This document shows, piece by piece, positions 8,898 through 18,915 of a stretch of 64,000 bases of DNA (position 1 is the first letter of the stretch; each line of letters opens with the position of its first letter). The DNA lies in the NCBI RefSeq assembly GCF_029893635.1, contig NZ_JARXYR010000002.1:1897001-1961000 (forward strand). Reading direction: 5' to 3'. A program made the position numbers and the translations under genes. Below the pieces are notes generated by a model. It saw only the letters and a list, made by a program, of their open reading frames with translations. It had not been told where the DNA came from and did no database searches. The stretch is from Variovorax sp. TBS-050B (GTDB taxonomy: Bacteria > Pseudomonadota > Gammaproteobacteria > Burkholderiales > Burkholderiaceae_C).

Positions 8898-9350
8898 ATG
8901 ACCCTCGAAGCCATCCTCGCCTATCTGCACTTGCTGGCCATCCTCACGATGGTCGTCTTCATCTCCAGCGAAGCGGCGCTGTGCCGCATGCAGTGGCTCA
9001 ATGCCGCCGTGGTCGAGCGCCTTGCGCGCGTCGACATGATCTACGGCATCGCGGCCATCACGGTGCTCGCCACCGGCATCGCGCGCACCTGGTGGGGCGT
9101 GAAGGGCACGGCCTGGTACTGGACCAATCCGCTGCTGCACGTGAAGCTCGGGCTCTTCATCGTCGTCGGCGTGCTGTCGATCTTTCCCACGCTGACCTAC
9201 CTGCGCTGGCGCAAGACCCTGCGCGCCAGCGGCACGCTGCCGGCCGAGGACGAGGTGCGCAAGACGCGGAAGCTGGTGATGGTGCAGGCGCACCTGATTG
9301 CGGTGATCCCGCTCGTGGCCGTATTCCTCGCGCGCGGCTTCGGCAAGTAG
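8898..9350 (+). CDS. DUF2214-family membrane protein
   Basis: 150 residues with four predicted membrane helices (about 5-25, 45-68, 80-102, 127-147). It begins MTLEAILAYLHLLAI, the usual start of this family of uncharacterised inner-membrane proteins, and has the RTWWGVKGTAWYWTNPLLHVKL segment conserved in it. No catalytic motif is visible and no function can be assigned. A CACAAT -10-like sequence at 8836-8841 suggests its own promoter. Confidence 0.75.
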   Translation: MTLEAILAYLHLLAILTMVVFISSEAALCRMQWLNAAVVERLARVDMIYGIAAITVLATGIARTWWGVKGTAWYWTNPLLHVKLGLFIVVGVLSIFPTLTYLRWRKTLRASGTLPAEDEVRKTRKLVMVQAHLIAVIPLVAVFLARGFGK

Positions 9351-9371
9351 CTGCAGCCAGAGCCAGCCAGG

Positions 9372-9457
9372 AACACCGCGGAACCGGCTTTGCCGGGCCG
9401 CTGGTGTTGCCCCCTGGAGGGGGGAGTCGAGCTACGCGCAGTGAGCGAGGGACGGGG
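9372..9457 (+). repeat. Dispersed palindromic repeat, copy 1
   Basis: Begins AACACC and contains the shared core GGAACCGGCTTTGCCGGGCC, then GGTGTT and CCCCCTGGAGGGGG hairpins. The same core occurs at 56743-56822 (same strand) and, in the opposite orientation, at 53087-53180. It fills the gap between two convergent genes, where its hairpins could serve as a transcription end for both. Confidence 0.7.
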
Positions 9458-9461
9458 GTGG

Positions 9462-9806
9462 TCAACCCTTGGCTGCGTCGGCCTCGCACTTCTTCATGAA
9501 GCTGTTTTTCGCGGCACCGGCCAGCGCCTTGCCGTTCTTGTCGACCGCCTTCGCTGCGCAGGCGGGGGCCGCGGCGGACTTGGCTTCCTTCTCGCACTTC
9601 TTCACGAAGCTCGCCTTGGCGGCGCCGGCGAGCGCCTTGCCGTTCTTGTCCACGGCCTTGGCTTCGCAGCCGGCGCCGGCGGCCGAGGCGGTGGGCGCAG
9701 CCGTGGCGGGCGCGGTGGCCGCCTTGTCCTGCGCGTGGGCGGCGCCGAAGGAGAGGCAGGCGCCGAGGGCGGCGGTGGAAACGACCAGCGAAAGGAGCTT
9801 CTTCAT
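9462..9806 (-). CDS. Secreted PsiF-repeat protein
   Basis: 114 residues beginning with a clear signal peptide (MKKLLSLVVSTAALGACLSFGAAHA). The mature part has a 20-residue Ala/Thr linker, then two tandem units of about 25 residues that share KAVDKNGKALAGAAK-SF-KKCE. Each unit has a cysteine at its start and end, the PsiF repeat layout seen in phosphate-starvation-inducible periplasmic proteins. Its biochemical role is unknown in the family. It is divergent from argS and converges on DUF2214. Confidence 0.78.
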   Translation of the reverse strand: MKKLLSLVVSTAALGACLSFGAAHAQDKAATAPATAAPTASAAGAGCEAKAVDKNGKALAGAAKASFVKKCEKEAKSAAAPACAAKAVDKNGKALAGAAKNSFMKKCEADAAKG

Positions 9807-9924
9807 GATGGGATCCGTCCTTCAAGGTAGGTTGTGACAGGCGCCCCTCCCGGGGCCCGCCATCCTAACGGGGGCGGGAAGCAATCGGATGACGAATGTC
9901 AACCGGCCTGGGGTTTGCCCCCGG

Positions 9925-9930
9925 TAAAAT
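9925..9930 (+). promoter_or_regulatory. -10-like TAAAAT immediately before argS
   Basis: TAAAAT ends seven bases before the argS ATG, so transcription would begin at or next to the start codon. No -35 hexamer or ribosome-binding site is visible. This suggests a leaderless message. Confidence 0.4.
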
Positions 9931-9936
9931 CCGGCG

Positions 9937-11622
9937 ATGCTATTGGTCAAACAGGAGCTGCTCGCGGCGCTCGCGAACACGCTCGAATCACTCTCGCCCG
10001 GCGCCGGCGCCAAGGCCGCCTTCGAGTCGCCCAAGGTGGCCGCCCACGGCGACTTCGCCTGCACCGCTGCCATGCAGCTCGCCAAGCCCCTCGGCCGCAA
10101 GCCGCGCGAACTGGCCGAGGAACTCAGCGCCGCGCTGCTCGCCACGCCCGTGTTCGGCCAGTGGGTCGAAGCGATCGAGATCGCCGGCCCCGGTTTTCTC
10201 AACATCCGCCTCAAGACCGCTGCCAAGCAGCAGATCGTGCGCGAGGTGCTCGCCGCGGGCGAAGCCTTCGGCCAACAGCCCGCCAACGGCGAGAAGGTGC
10301 TGGTCGAGTTCGTCTCGGCCAACCCGACCGGGCCGCTGCACGTGGGCCACGGCCGCCAGGCCGCGCTCGGCGACGCGATCTGCAACCTGCGCGCCTCGCA
10401 GGGCGAGACCGTCTGGCGCGAGTACTACTACAACGATGCCGGCGTGCAGATCCAGACGCTGGCCAACAGCACGCAGCTGCGTGCGCGCGGCTTCAAGCCC
10501 GGCGACGCCGAATGGCCGAGCGGCGAGAAGGCGCCGGCCTACAACGGCGACTACATCGCCGACATCGCCGAGGACTTCAAGGCGAAGAAGACCGTGAAGT
10601 GCGAGGACCGCGAGGTCACCGCGACCGGCGACATCGACGACCTCGATGCGATCCGCGAGTTCGCCGTGGCCTACCTGCGCCGCGAGCAGGACCTGGACCT
10701 GCAGGCCTTCCGCGTGCGCTTCGACCAGTACTACCTCGAGTCCAGCCTCTACACCAGCGGCCGGGTCGAGCAGGCGGTGGCCAAGCTGGTCGCCGCGGGC
10801 AAGACCTACGAGCAGGACGGCGCGCTGTGGCTCAAGTCGACCGAGTACGGCGACGACAAGGACCGCGTGATGAAGAAGCAGGACGGCACGTACACCTACT
10901 TCGTGCCCGACGTCGCCTACCACATCGCCAAGTGGGAGCGCGGCTTCCACAAGGTCATCAACATCCAGGGCACCGACCACCACGGCACGATCGCGCGCGT
11001 GCGCGCCGGCCTGCAGGCGGCGGGCGTGGGCATTCCCGCGGGCTACCCCGACTACGTGCTGCACACCATGGTGCGCGTGATGAAGGGCGGCGAAGAGGTC
11101 AAGATCAGCAAGCGCGCGGGCAGCTACGTCACGCTGCGCGACCTGATCGAATGGACCAGCACCGACGCGGTGCGCTTCTTCCTGCTGAGCCGCAAGCCCG
11201 ACACCGAATACACCTTCGACGTCGACCTCGCGGTGGCCAAGAACAACGACAACCCGGTCTACTACGTGCAGTACGCCCATGCGCGCATCCGCTCGGTGCT
11301 CGCGGGCTGGGGCGGCGACACCGCGCTGCTCGCCGGCGTCGACCTGTCGCCGCTCGAGAGCCCGGCGGCCCAGGCGCTGATGCTGCAGCTCGCCAAGTAC
11401 CCGGCCATGCTGACGGCGGCGGCGAAGGATTTCGCGCCGCACGACGTCACCTTCTACCTGCGCGAACTCGCGGCCAGCTACCACAGCTACTACGACGCGG
11501 AACGCATCCTCGTGGACGACGAGAAGGTCAAGCTGGCGCGCCTCGCGCTGGTCGCCGCGACGGCGCAGGTGCTGCACAATGGCCTCGCGATTCTCGGCGT
11601 CAGTGCGCCGAGCAAGATGTGA
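9937..11622 (+). CDS. argS: Arginyl-tRNA synthetase
   Basis: Class I synthetase that charges tRNA-Arg with arginine; cytoplasmic and essential. It has 561 residues. The order is an N-terminal Add-1 domain (about 1-115), the catalytic Rossmann core with its HIGH motif as HVGH at residues 135-138 after SANPTGPL, a degenerate KMSKS loop KISKR at 389-393, and a C-terminal DALR anticodon-binding helical domain (about 440-561). There is no Shine-Dalgarno site before the ATG, and a -10-like box ends just upstream. A SPOR-domain gene follows after eight bases and is probably co-transcribed. Confidence 0.96.
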   Translation: MLLVKQELLAALANTLESLSPGAGAKAAFESPKVAAHGDFACTAAMQLAKPLGRKPRELAEELSAALLATPVFGQWVEAIEIAGPGFLNIRLKTAAKQQIVREVLAAGEAFGQQPANGEKVLVEFVSANPTGPLHVGHGRQAALGDAICNLRASQGETVWREYYYNDAGVQIQTLANSTQLRARGFKPGDAEWPSGEKAPAYNGDYIADIAEDFKAKKTVKCEDREVTATGDIDDLDAIREFAVAYLRREQDLDLQAFRVRFDQYYLESSLYTSGRVEQAVAKLVAAGKTYEQDGALWLKSTEYGDDKDRVMKKQDGTYTYFVPDVAYHIAKWERGFHKVINIQGTDHHGTIARVRAGLQAAGVGIPAGYPDYVLHTMVRVMKGGEEVKISKRAGSYVTLRDLIEWTSTDAVRFFLLSRKPDTEYTFDVDLAVAKNNDNPVYYVQYAHARIRSVLAGWGGDTALLAGVDLSPLESPAAQALMLQLAKYPAMLTAAAKDFAPHDVTFYLRELAASYHSYYDAERILVDDEKVKLARLALVAATAQVLHNGLAILGVSAPSKM

Positions 11623-11630
11623 ACCCCACC

Positions 11631-12380
11631 ATGAAGAAGACAAGCAGACAACGCGGCAACATCGTCATCGGGCTGATCATCGGCCTGGTGCTCGGGCTGG
11701 GCGTCGCGCTGGGCATCGCGGTTTACGTCACCAAGGTGCCGATCCCGTTCGTGACCAAGACGCAGCGCGGCGGCGCCGAGCAGGACGAGGCCGAAGCCCG
11801 CAAGAACCGCGACTGGGACCCGAACGCGCCGCTCGCGGGCAAGTCGGGCGCGCAGCCCAAGCCCCCCGCGGCCACCGGCCCTGTGGCCCCGGCCGGCGGA
11901 GAGAGCAGCACCACCGCCGTGGCCCCCGGCACCCCGCCGCCCGCGCCGCCGGTGCCGGTGGTCGTCGCCCCGAAGCCCGCGCGCCCGGCCCCCGTGCCGG
12001 CCGAAGCCAATGCGCTGCCGCCGTCGAACGATCCGCTCGGCGACCTGGCCCGCGCGCGTGCCGGCGGCAGCAACAGCACCACGGTCGCTTCGGCCGCGCC
12101 CAGCAGCAGCGGCGGCAACAGTGCCGCGGCTTCGGGGGCCGACCCCTTCATGTACTTCGTGCAGGCCGGCGCCTTCCGCACCAACGACGACGCCGAGGCC
12201 CAGCGCGCCAAGCTCTCGCTCATGGGCGTGGAGGCCCGCGTGACCGAGCGCGAACAGGCCGGCCGAACGGTCTACCGGGTTCGGGCGGGTCCCTTCAACA
12301 AGAAGGACGAGGCCGATCGCCTGAAGGAACGGCTCGACAGCGGCGGGCTCGAATCGGCCCTGGTGCGCGTCCAGCGCTAG
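11631..12380 (+). CDS. SPOR-domain membrane protein (FtsN-like)
   Basis: 249 residues: a short basic cytoplasmic start, one membrane helix (about 10-33), a long Pro/Ala/Ser-rich periplasmic linker (about 60-165), and a C-terminal SPOR domain (about 172-249, starting FMYFVQAGAFRTNDDAEAQRAKL). SPOR domains bind glycan strands stripped of stem peptides at the division septum, and this layout is that of FtsN-like cell-division proteins. It sits directly after argS, a common arrangement in betaproteobacteria. The FtsN identity itself is not proven. Confidence 0.85.
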   Translation: MKKTSRQRGNIVIGLIIGLVLGLGVALGIAVYVTKVPIPFVTKTQRGGAEQDEAEARKNRDWDPNAPLAGKSGAQPKPPAATGPVAPAGGESSTTAVAPGTPPPAPPVPVVVAPKPARPAPVPAEANALPPSNDPLGDLARARAGGSNSTTVASAAPSSSGGNSAAASGADPFMYFVQAGAFRTNDDAEAQRAKLSLMGVEARVTEREQAGRTVYRVRAGPFNKKDEADRLKERLDSGGLESALVRVQR

Positions 12381-12532
12381 AACAACCGCAAACAGCGGAC
12401 TGCCACGAACACCCCTTAAGCTTCGCCGCGGCGCATCCGCCGCCGCCCTTCGCATGCCGCAGGCGCGCCACCCGGCAGGGAACTCCCCGCCGCGCGCCGG
12501 CTCAGTCTGCCGTACAACTGGAGAACCCTTTC

Positions 12533-13180
12533 ATGAAACGTCGTGACTTTTCGCTGGCCGCCTCTTCGCTCGGTCTGCTTTCGCTGGCCGGCACCGGGGC
12601 GCATGCCCAGGCGCGCGCGCCGAAGGCCGGCACCGACTACCTCGTGCTCGACAAGCGCGTGCCGGTCGATGCGCCGTCGGGCAAGGTCGAGGTGATCGAG
12701 TTCTTCTCGTACAACTGCCCGCATTGCAACGCCTTCGAGCCGCAGCTCGAAGCCTGGCTCAAGTCGGCGCCGAAGGACGTGGCCTTCCGCCGCGTGCCCG
12801 TGCCCTTCGTGGGCAACGACGTCGAGGCCAAGCAGCGCCTCTACTACACGCTCGAGGCCATGGGCAAGGTCGACGAGTTCCATCCCAAGGTGTTCAACGC
12901 GATCCACCAGCAGCGCCAGAACGTGAACGGCGACGCCAACATCATCGCCTGGGCGACCGCCAACGGCCTCGACGGTGCCAAGTTCAAGGAGACCTTCACC
13001 TCCTTCGGCGTGGCGAGCAAGGCCAAGCGCGCGGCGCAGCTCACGGACGCCTACCGGGTGGCCGGCGTTCCGGCGCTGGCCGTGGCCGGCCGCTGGTACG
13101 TGGACGGCGAGACCGCCGGCAACCTGACCAAGGCGCTCCAGGTCACCGAGTACCTGGTCGGCGAAGCCAAGAAGGGCTGA
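12533..13180 (+). CDS. dsbA: Thiol:disulfide interchange protein DsbA-like
   Basis: Periplasmic thioredoxin-fold oxidase, 215 residues, that inserts disulfides in exported proteins. An N-terminal signal peptide ([25 protein letters not shown]) starts with a twin-arginine and could use the Tat or Sec route. The active site is Cys62-Pro-His-Cys65 in FFSYNCPHC, and the cis-proline loop is GVPA with Pro180. It is followed by a good intrinsic terminator, so it ends its own transcription unit. Confidence 0.92.
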   Translation: MKRRDFSLAASSLGLLSLAGTGAHAQARAPKAGTDYLVLDKRVPVDAPSGKVEVIEFFSYNCPHCNAFEPQLEAWLKSAPKDVAFRRVPVPFVGNDVEAKQRLYYTLEAMGKVDEFHPKVFNAIHQQRQNVNGDANIIAWATANGLDGAKFKETFTSFGVASKAKRAAQLTDAYRVAGVPALAVAGRWYVDGETAGNLTKALQVTEYLVGEAKKG

Positions 13181-13243
13181 CGCGCCTTCTCCGCGGTCGG
13201 GCCCCACGGTCCGGTCCGCGGTGTTTCCCAATGGAATGTCAAG

Positions 13244-13264
13244 GCCCGCGACAGCGGGCTTTTT
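13244..13264 (+). terminator. Intrinsic terminator after dsbA
   Basis: GCCCGC (13244-13249), a four-base loop, GCGGGC (13254-13259), then TTTTT. The stem is perfect and lies 64 bases after the dsbA stop. Confidence 0.85.
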
Positions 13265-13327
13265 CATCGGCGCGTGCGGGGCCGGCCGCCTTCGGCGCAT
13301 ACAATGCAGAGCAAGTTTCGTGCCTCT

Positions 13328-14025
13328 ATGACATCGCACTCCTACCCCCACTCCACCACCCCCCTTCTTCGTCGCCTCGGCCGGCTGGCCGCGGGCGTGC
13401 TGCTGCTGGCCGGCCTCGGATCGGGTGTCCAGGCCGAAACCGCCGACCGCAGCAAGCCGATGAACATCGAGTCGGACGCGATGCGCTACGACGACCTCAA
13501 GCAGACCAGCGTGTTCACGGGCAACGTGCTGGTCACCAAGGGCACGATCATCATCCGCGGCGCGCGCATCGACGTGCGCCAGGATGCCGAGGGCTACCAG
13601 TACGGCGTGGTCACGGCGGCGCCCGGCAAGCGCGCCTACTACAAGCAGAAGCGCAATGCGCCCGACGAGTGGATCGAGGGCGAGGCCGAGGTCATCGAGT
13701 ACGACAGCCGCGCCGACAACGTCAAGTTCATCCGCAACGCCGTGATGCGCCGCCTGCTCGGCGCCACGCCGAACGACGAGAGCCAGGGCGCGCTCATCGT
13801 CTACGACCAGAGCAACGACACCTACACCGTCAACGGCTCGACCGTGCCGCCGAACACCGCCGTCAACGCCTCCTCGGGCGGGCGCGTGCGCACCATCCTG
13901 ACGCCGAAGTCGGCCACCCCAGGCGCCGCCCCCGGCGCGGGCAAGCCCGCCGCGCCCGCGGCCCCGCAGCCCGCACCGGGCGCCGGTCTGCGTTCGTCCA
14001 CCACCCTCGACGGCGAAGGGCGCAA

Positions 14026-14029
<4 letters not shown>
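13328..14029 (+). CDS. lptA: Lipopolysaccharide transport periplasmic protein LptA
   Basis: OstA/LptA beta-jellyroll protein, 233 residues, that forms the periplasmic bridge carrying LPS to the outer membrane. A signal peptide (about 1-37) precedes the domain, which starts [30 protein letters not shown], a standard LptA opening. The C-terminus is a Pro/Ala-rich tail. An in-frame ATG at 13304 would add eight residues, but it overlaps a good TACAAT -10 box (13300-13305), which supports 13328. The stop overlaps the lptB GTG by four bases. No lptC is present immediately upstream, where it is often found. Confidence 0.88.
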
Positions 14030-14829
<800 letters not shown>

Positions 14830-14893
14830 TCGTGTCGCTCGGGTCCAAGGCAAGCCTTGCCGGCATGCGCGCAGCCTGCGGGGGAATGGCGGG

Positions 14894-16480
14894 ATGAAGC
14901 AGGGGCTGTCCCTTCGCGTCTCGCAGCATCTGGCGCTGACGCCGCAGCTGCAGCAGTCGATCCGGCTGCTGCAGCTCTCCACGCTCGAGCTGAGCCAGGA
15001 GGTCGAGCAGATGCTCGACGAGAACCCTTTCCTCGAACGCACCGCGGAAGAAGCCGCGCGCGAGGAATTCGGGCTCGATGCGGTCGACACGCCGGTGCCG
15101 CGCGACGAGGCGGCCGAGGGCGAGTTCGCCGCCGCGCCGGCCGCGGCGAGCACTGCGGCGACGGAGACCGCCAGCGCCACCACCGCCGAAACCGACGGCC
15201 CCGCTGCCGACATCGCCGAGCACGAGCCCGACTGGGAAGGCGACGGCACCGTCGACATGGCGCCCGACGACAGCGAATGGGGCGGCGATGCGCCCGCGCG
15301 CCAGAACAACCTCGGCGACGACGAGCGCGCCGACGCCACCGAGCTCGCACGCAGCCAGGAGTCGCTGCAGTCCTTCCTGCACCGGCAGGCGCTGAGCCTG
15401 CGCCTCAACGAGAACGACAGCGCCGCGCTGCGCTTCCTGATCGAATCGCTCAACGACGACGGCTACCTCGAGGATTCGCTGCCGGCGCTGGCTTCGGGCC
15501 TCGCGGGCGACGACAACGACCAGTTCGACGAACTGGTGCACCACTTCCAGGTGGCGCTCGGCCTGCTGCAGAGCCTCGAGCCCGCGGGCGTGGGCGCGCG
15601 CGACCTCGGCGAGTGCCTGAGCATCCAGCTGCGCCAGATGGCGAGCGAGGACGAGACCGAGGAACAGGCGCTGGTGCGCAAGACCGCGCTCGCGATCTGC
15701 AAGCAGCCGCTCGAACTGCTCGCGCGGCGCGACTTCAAGCGCCTGGCCACGCTCACGCGCAGCAGCGAGGAACTCGTGCGCGCGGCGCTGCAGGTGATTG
15801 CGCGGCTCGAACCCAAGCCGGGCCGGCGCTTCGTCGACGTCGAGCGCAACATCGTCATTCCCGATGTCATCGTCACCAAGGTCGGCCGCGGCACCAACGC
15901 CAAGTTCCGCGTCATGCTCAACCCCGAGGTGATGCCGCGCCTGCGCGTGCACGACATCTACGCCAGCGCGCTCAAGTCGCACAAGGGCGAGGGCAGCCAG
16001 GCGCTCTCGCAGCGGCTGCAGGAGGCGCGCTGGTTCATCAAGAACATCCAGCAGCGCTTCGACACCATCCTGCGCGTGTCGAATGCGATTGTCGAACGCC
16101 AGAAGAGCTTCTTCGTGCACGGCGAGCTCGCGATGCGGCCGCTGGTGCTGCGCGAGATCGCCGACGAGCTCGGCCTGCACGAGTCGACCATCTCGCGCGT
16201 GACCACCGCCAAGTACATGGCCACGCCCTTCGGCACCGTCGAACTCAAGTACTTCTTCGGCTCGGCGCTCGGCACCGAGACCGGCGGCAACGCCTCGAGC
16301 ACCGCGGTGCGCGCGCTGATCAAGCAGTTCGTGAGTTCGGAGAGCGTCAAGAAGCCGCTGTCGGACAGCCAGATCTCCGAGATGCTCAAGGAGCAGGGCA
16401 TCGAATGCGCGCGGCGCACCGTGGCCAAGTACCGCGAGGCCCTGCGCATCGCGCCGGCCAACCTGCGCAAGGCGCTGTAG
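14894..16480 (+). CDS. rpoN: RNA polymerase sigma-54 factor
   Basis: 528 residues. Region I is the Gln/Leu-rich activator-contact segment (about 1-50, QHLALTPQLQQSIRLLQLS). Region II is a long acidic Ala/Thr/Glu stretch (about 70-150). The core-binding domain follows. The DNA-binding part has a helix-turn-helix (LREIADELGLHESTISRVTTAKYM) and the diagnostic RpoN box ARRTVAKYR at 506-514. Sigma-54 recognises -24/-12 promoters and needs AAA+ activators. It is part of the lptA-lptB-rpoN cluster. Confidence 0.96.
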   Translation: MKQGLSLRVSQHLALTPQLQQSIRLLQLSTLELSQEVEQMLDENPFLERTAEEAAREEFGLDAVDTPVPRDEAAEGEFAAAPAAASTAATETASATTAETDGPAADIAEHEPDWEGDGTVDMAPDDSEWGGDAPARQNNLGDDERADATELARSQESLQSFLHRQALSLRLNENDSAALRFLIESLNDDGYLEDSLPALASGLAGDDNDQFDELVHHFQVALGLLQSLEPAGVGARDLGECLSIQLRQMASEDETEEQALVRKTALAICKQPLELLARRDFKRLATLTRSSEELVRAALQVIARLEPKPGRRFVDVERNIVIPDVIVTKVGRGTNAKFRVMLNPEVMPRLRVHDIYASALKSHKGEGSQALSQRLQEARWFIKNIQQRFDTILRVSNAIVERQKSFFVHGELAMRPLVLREIADELGLHESTISRVTTAKYMATPFGTVELKYFFGSALGTETGGNASSTAVRALIKQFVSSESVKKPLSDSQISEMLKEQGIECARRTVAKYREALRIAPANLRKAL

Positions 16481-16487
16481 CCGCCGC

Positions 16488-17132
16488 TCAGCCTTCGCGC
16501 ACGCCCGAGGCCAGCAGCTTCAGGCCCAGCAGCACCATCACGCCGCCCGCCGCGCGGTCGATCCAGGCCTTGTAGCGCAGGTAGGCGGCGCGCGGCGCCG
16601 CCGACGACAGCGCGAGCGCGACGATGGCGTACCAGGCCGTTTCGATGCAGAAGATCGCCACCGGTACCGCGAGCGCCAGCGCGAGCGGCACCTCGCGCGG
16701 CAGGAACGCCGCGAAGATGCTCGCGTAGACCACGGCGGTCTTGGGGTTGCTGATCTGCGTGCCCATGCCGAGCAGGAACGCGCGCCGCGCATGGCCGCGC
16801 GTGCCGGCCGGCCCCGCCTGCTGCGGCACCGAGAGCGGTTCGCGCGCGCCGCGCCAGATGCGCACGCCCAGGTACACCAGGTAGGCGCCGCCCGCGAGCT
16901 TCACCGCCAGGTACAGCGCCGGCACCGCGAGAAAGGCCGCCTGCAGCCCGACCAGCGCCGCGATGGCGAACACGATGCCGCCCGCGCCCATGCCGAGCGC
17001 CGCGGCCAGGCCGTCGCCGCGCGAGGAGGAGACGGCGGTGCGCGCCACCATGACGAAGCTCGGGCCGGGGCTCATCGCGCCGATGGTCATCGCACCCGCG
17101 ATGCCCAGGAGGGGAACCATGATCTCGTTCAT
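16488..17132 (-). CDS. LysE-family amino-acid exporter (RhtB-like)
   Basis: 214 residues with about six membrane helices. The start motif PLLGIAGAMTIGAMSPGPSFVMVARTAV is the LysE/RhtB signature, and GMGTQISNPKTAVVYASIFAAFLP is the second conserved block. The family exports amino acids or related small molecules across the inner membrane; the substrate is not predictable. The ATG at 17132 is chosen, with a second in-frame ATG four codons later. It converges with rpoN and is divergent from the THUMP methyltransferase. Confidence 0.88.
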   Translation of the reverse strand: MNEIMVPLLGIAGAMTIGAMSPGPSFVMVARTAVSSSRGDGLAAALGMGAGGIVFAIAALVGLQAAFLAVPALYLAVKLAGGAYLVYLGVRIWRGAREPLSVPQQAGPAGTRGHARRAFLLGMGTQISNPKTAVVYASIFAAFLPREVPLALALAVPVAIFCIETAWYAIVALALSSAAPRAAYLRYKAWIDRAAGGVMVLLGLKLLASGVREG

Positions 17133-17202
17133 GGCGCGCAGCATAGCCCCGGGCGCGCTGCGACAATGCAATCCCCTGCCGGCCGATGATGGCGAACCTC
17201 CC

Positions 17203-18435
17203 GTGAACGATCTTTCCCTTTTCCTGCCTTGCGCCGCCGGCGTCGAGGAATTCCTCGCCGCGGAAGTCCATGCGATCACCGGCCGCGCCGGCAACGACCT
17301 GCTGATGCTGCGCGGCGGCGTGCGGGTGCGCGCCGAATGGCGCGATGCGCTGCGGCTCAACCTGCACAGCCGGCTCGCGCAACGCGTGCTGATCGAACTG
17401 GCCCACGCGCCCTACCGCAGCGAAAACGACCTCTACGCCATCGCGGGCGGCGTGGCCTGGGAGATCTGGTTCACGCCGAAGCAGACCTTCAAGATCGAGA
17501 CCACAGCGCAGCACAGCCCGCTGCAGAGCCTGAACTTCGCCACCCTGCGCATCAAGGACGCGATCGCCGACCGCTTCCGCGCCAAGGCGAACGGCGTGCG
17601 CCCGAGCATCGAGACCCAGTGGCCCGACTGCCGCGTGTTCGCGCACCTGACCACCGACACCTGCACGCTCTACATCGACACCAGCGGCGAGCCGCTCTTC
17701 AAGCGCGGCTGGCGCCAGGACAAGGGCGATGCGCCGCTGAAGGAAACCCTCGCCGCCGCCATGCTGGCCGCCAGCGGCTGGTGGAACCCCGAGACCGGCG
17801 AGGTGAGCGCGCAGCCGCTCTACGACCCCTGCTGCGGCAGCGGCACCATCGCCATCGAGGCGGCGCAGATCGCGCGCGGCATCCCGGCCGGGTCGCTCCG
17901 GCGCTTCGGCTTCGAGAAGCTGCTGCCGTTCCAGGCCCATGTCTGGAACGCGATCCGCAGCGAGGCCGAAGCGGCCGCGCGGCCGCACGCGGTGGCGATC
18001 TTCGGCTCCGACGTTTCGCACCGCATGGTCGACTTCGCCGAGCGCAATGCCGAGCGCGCGGGCGTCTCGCAGGCGGTGGAGTTCCGCGGCGGCGACGCGC
18101 TGCAGCGCATGCCGCCGGCCGACGGCGGCGTGATCATGCTCAACCCGCCGTACGGCGAGCGCATCGAGGTCGGCGGCGTGGCGCGCTCCGGCGCCCGCGA
18201 GGCGGCCCAGACCGGCGAGGGCGGCGACGACGGCGGCGAGTTCTTCGCGCAGCTCGCCTCGCACTGGAAGAAGAACTACCCGGGCTGGACCGCCTGGGTG
18301 CTCACGCCCGAGCTGAAGCTGCCGAAGCGCATGCGGCTCAAGGAATCGCGCCGCGTGCCGATGTGGAACGGGCCGATCGAATGCCGGCTGTTCCGCTTCG
18401 ACATGGTGGCCGGCTCGGCGCGCAAGCCGGCGTAG
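17203..18435 (+). CDS. THUMP-domain class I SAM-dependent RNA methyltransferase (RlmL-N/YcbY-like)
   Basis: 410 residues. An N-terminal THUMP RNA-binding domain (about 45-155) is followed by a Rossmann methyltransferase with DPCCGSGTIAIEAA as the SAM loop and the catalytic NPPYGER tetrapeptide region. This matches the N-terminal half of the enterobacterial 23S rRNA m2G2445 enzyme; Comamonadaceae carry it as a stand-alone protein. The start is GTG, since no in-frame ATG fits the domain. An insertion of Gly/Glu-rich residues follows NPPYGER (about 325-345). Confidence 0.87.
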   Translation: MNDLSLFLPCAAGVEEFLAAEVHAITGRAGNDLLMLRGGVRVRAEWRDALRLNLHSRLAQRVLIELAHAPYRSENDLYAIAGGVAWEIWFTPKQTFKIETTAQHSPLQSLNFATLRIKDAIADRFRAKANGVRPSIETQWPDCRVFAHLTTDTCTLYIDTSGEPLFKRGWRQDKGDAPLKETLAAAMLAASGWWNPETGEVSAQPLYDPCCGSGTIAIEAAQIARGIPAGSLRRFGFEKLLPFQAHVWNAIRSEAEAAARPHAVAIFGSDVSHRMVDFAERNAERAGVSQAVEFRGGDALQRMPPADGGVIMLNPPYGERIEVGGVARSGAREAAQTGEGGDDGGEFFAQLASHWKKNYPGWTAWVLTPELKLPKRMRLKESRRVPMWNGPIECRLFRFDMVAGSARKPA

Positions 18436-18444
18436 CGCCCCGGC

Positions 18445-18870
18445 CTACCGGGTCCCCGTGACGCCGCAGGCTGCGTTCACCGTGCGGGTCGCGAGATCGC
18501 CCGGCGCGCCGTCGAAGTTCATCGGTCGCACGTCGTCGGGCTCGAAGACCTTGACCGCGATCGGCTCGCCGACGAAGTTCGGCTGTGCGAAATAGGTCGC
18601 GCCCACGTAGCGTGCGCTGCGCGCCTCGCAGTCGATGCTCGCCTGGCCGCTGAAGGAACGGAACTTGATCCCGTCGCGCGTGACGCGCGGCGCCGCCAGG
18701 CTGAGCCGCACGGCCATGAGGCGCTTCGTTCCGTCCACCACCACGCTGGTCGGATCGACCTGCACGTAGCTGTTGCCCGCATCGCCGGCCGAGCCGCCCA
18801 GCGTGAGCCATTCGGCATGGGCGGGCCAGCCGGCGGTCAGGGCGAGCAGCAACGGAAGGTGTTTGGTCAT
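18445..18870 (-). CDS. Periplasmic/surface protein, Adhesin-E-like
   Basis: 141 residues with a signal peptide cut after GWPAHA. The mature part (EWLTLGGS... YVQVDPTSVVVDG... FRSFSGQASIDCEARSARYVG) follows the pattern of the small surface-adhesin E family, in which a WxxxG start, a D-P-x-S strand and a single I-D-C motif recur. Two cysteines could pair. I base this on pattern memory, so the family call is moderate. The ATG at 18870 is chosen because it opens the signal peptide. It is divergent from the PIN-domain gene. Confidence 0.6.
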   Translation of the reverse strand: MTKHLPLLLALTAGWPAHAEWLTLGGSAGDAGNSYVQVDPTSVVVDGTKRLMAVRLSLAAPRVTRDGIKFRSFSGQASIDCEARSARYVGATYFAQPNFVGEPIAVKVFEPDDVRPMNFDGAPGDLATRTVNAACGVTGTR

Positions 18871-18915
18871 CGGGAACCAGACCATACCGCGTTTGCCGGC
18901 GGGGCGGCAGGCCGC

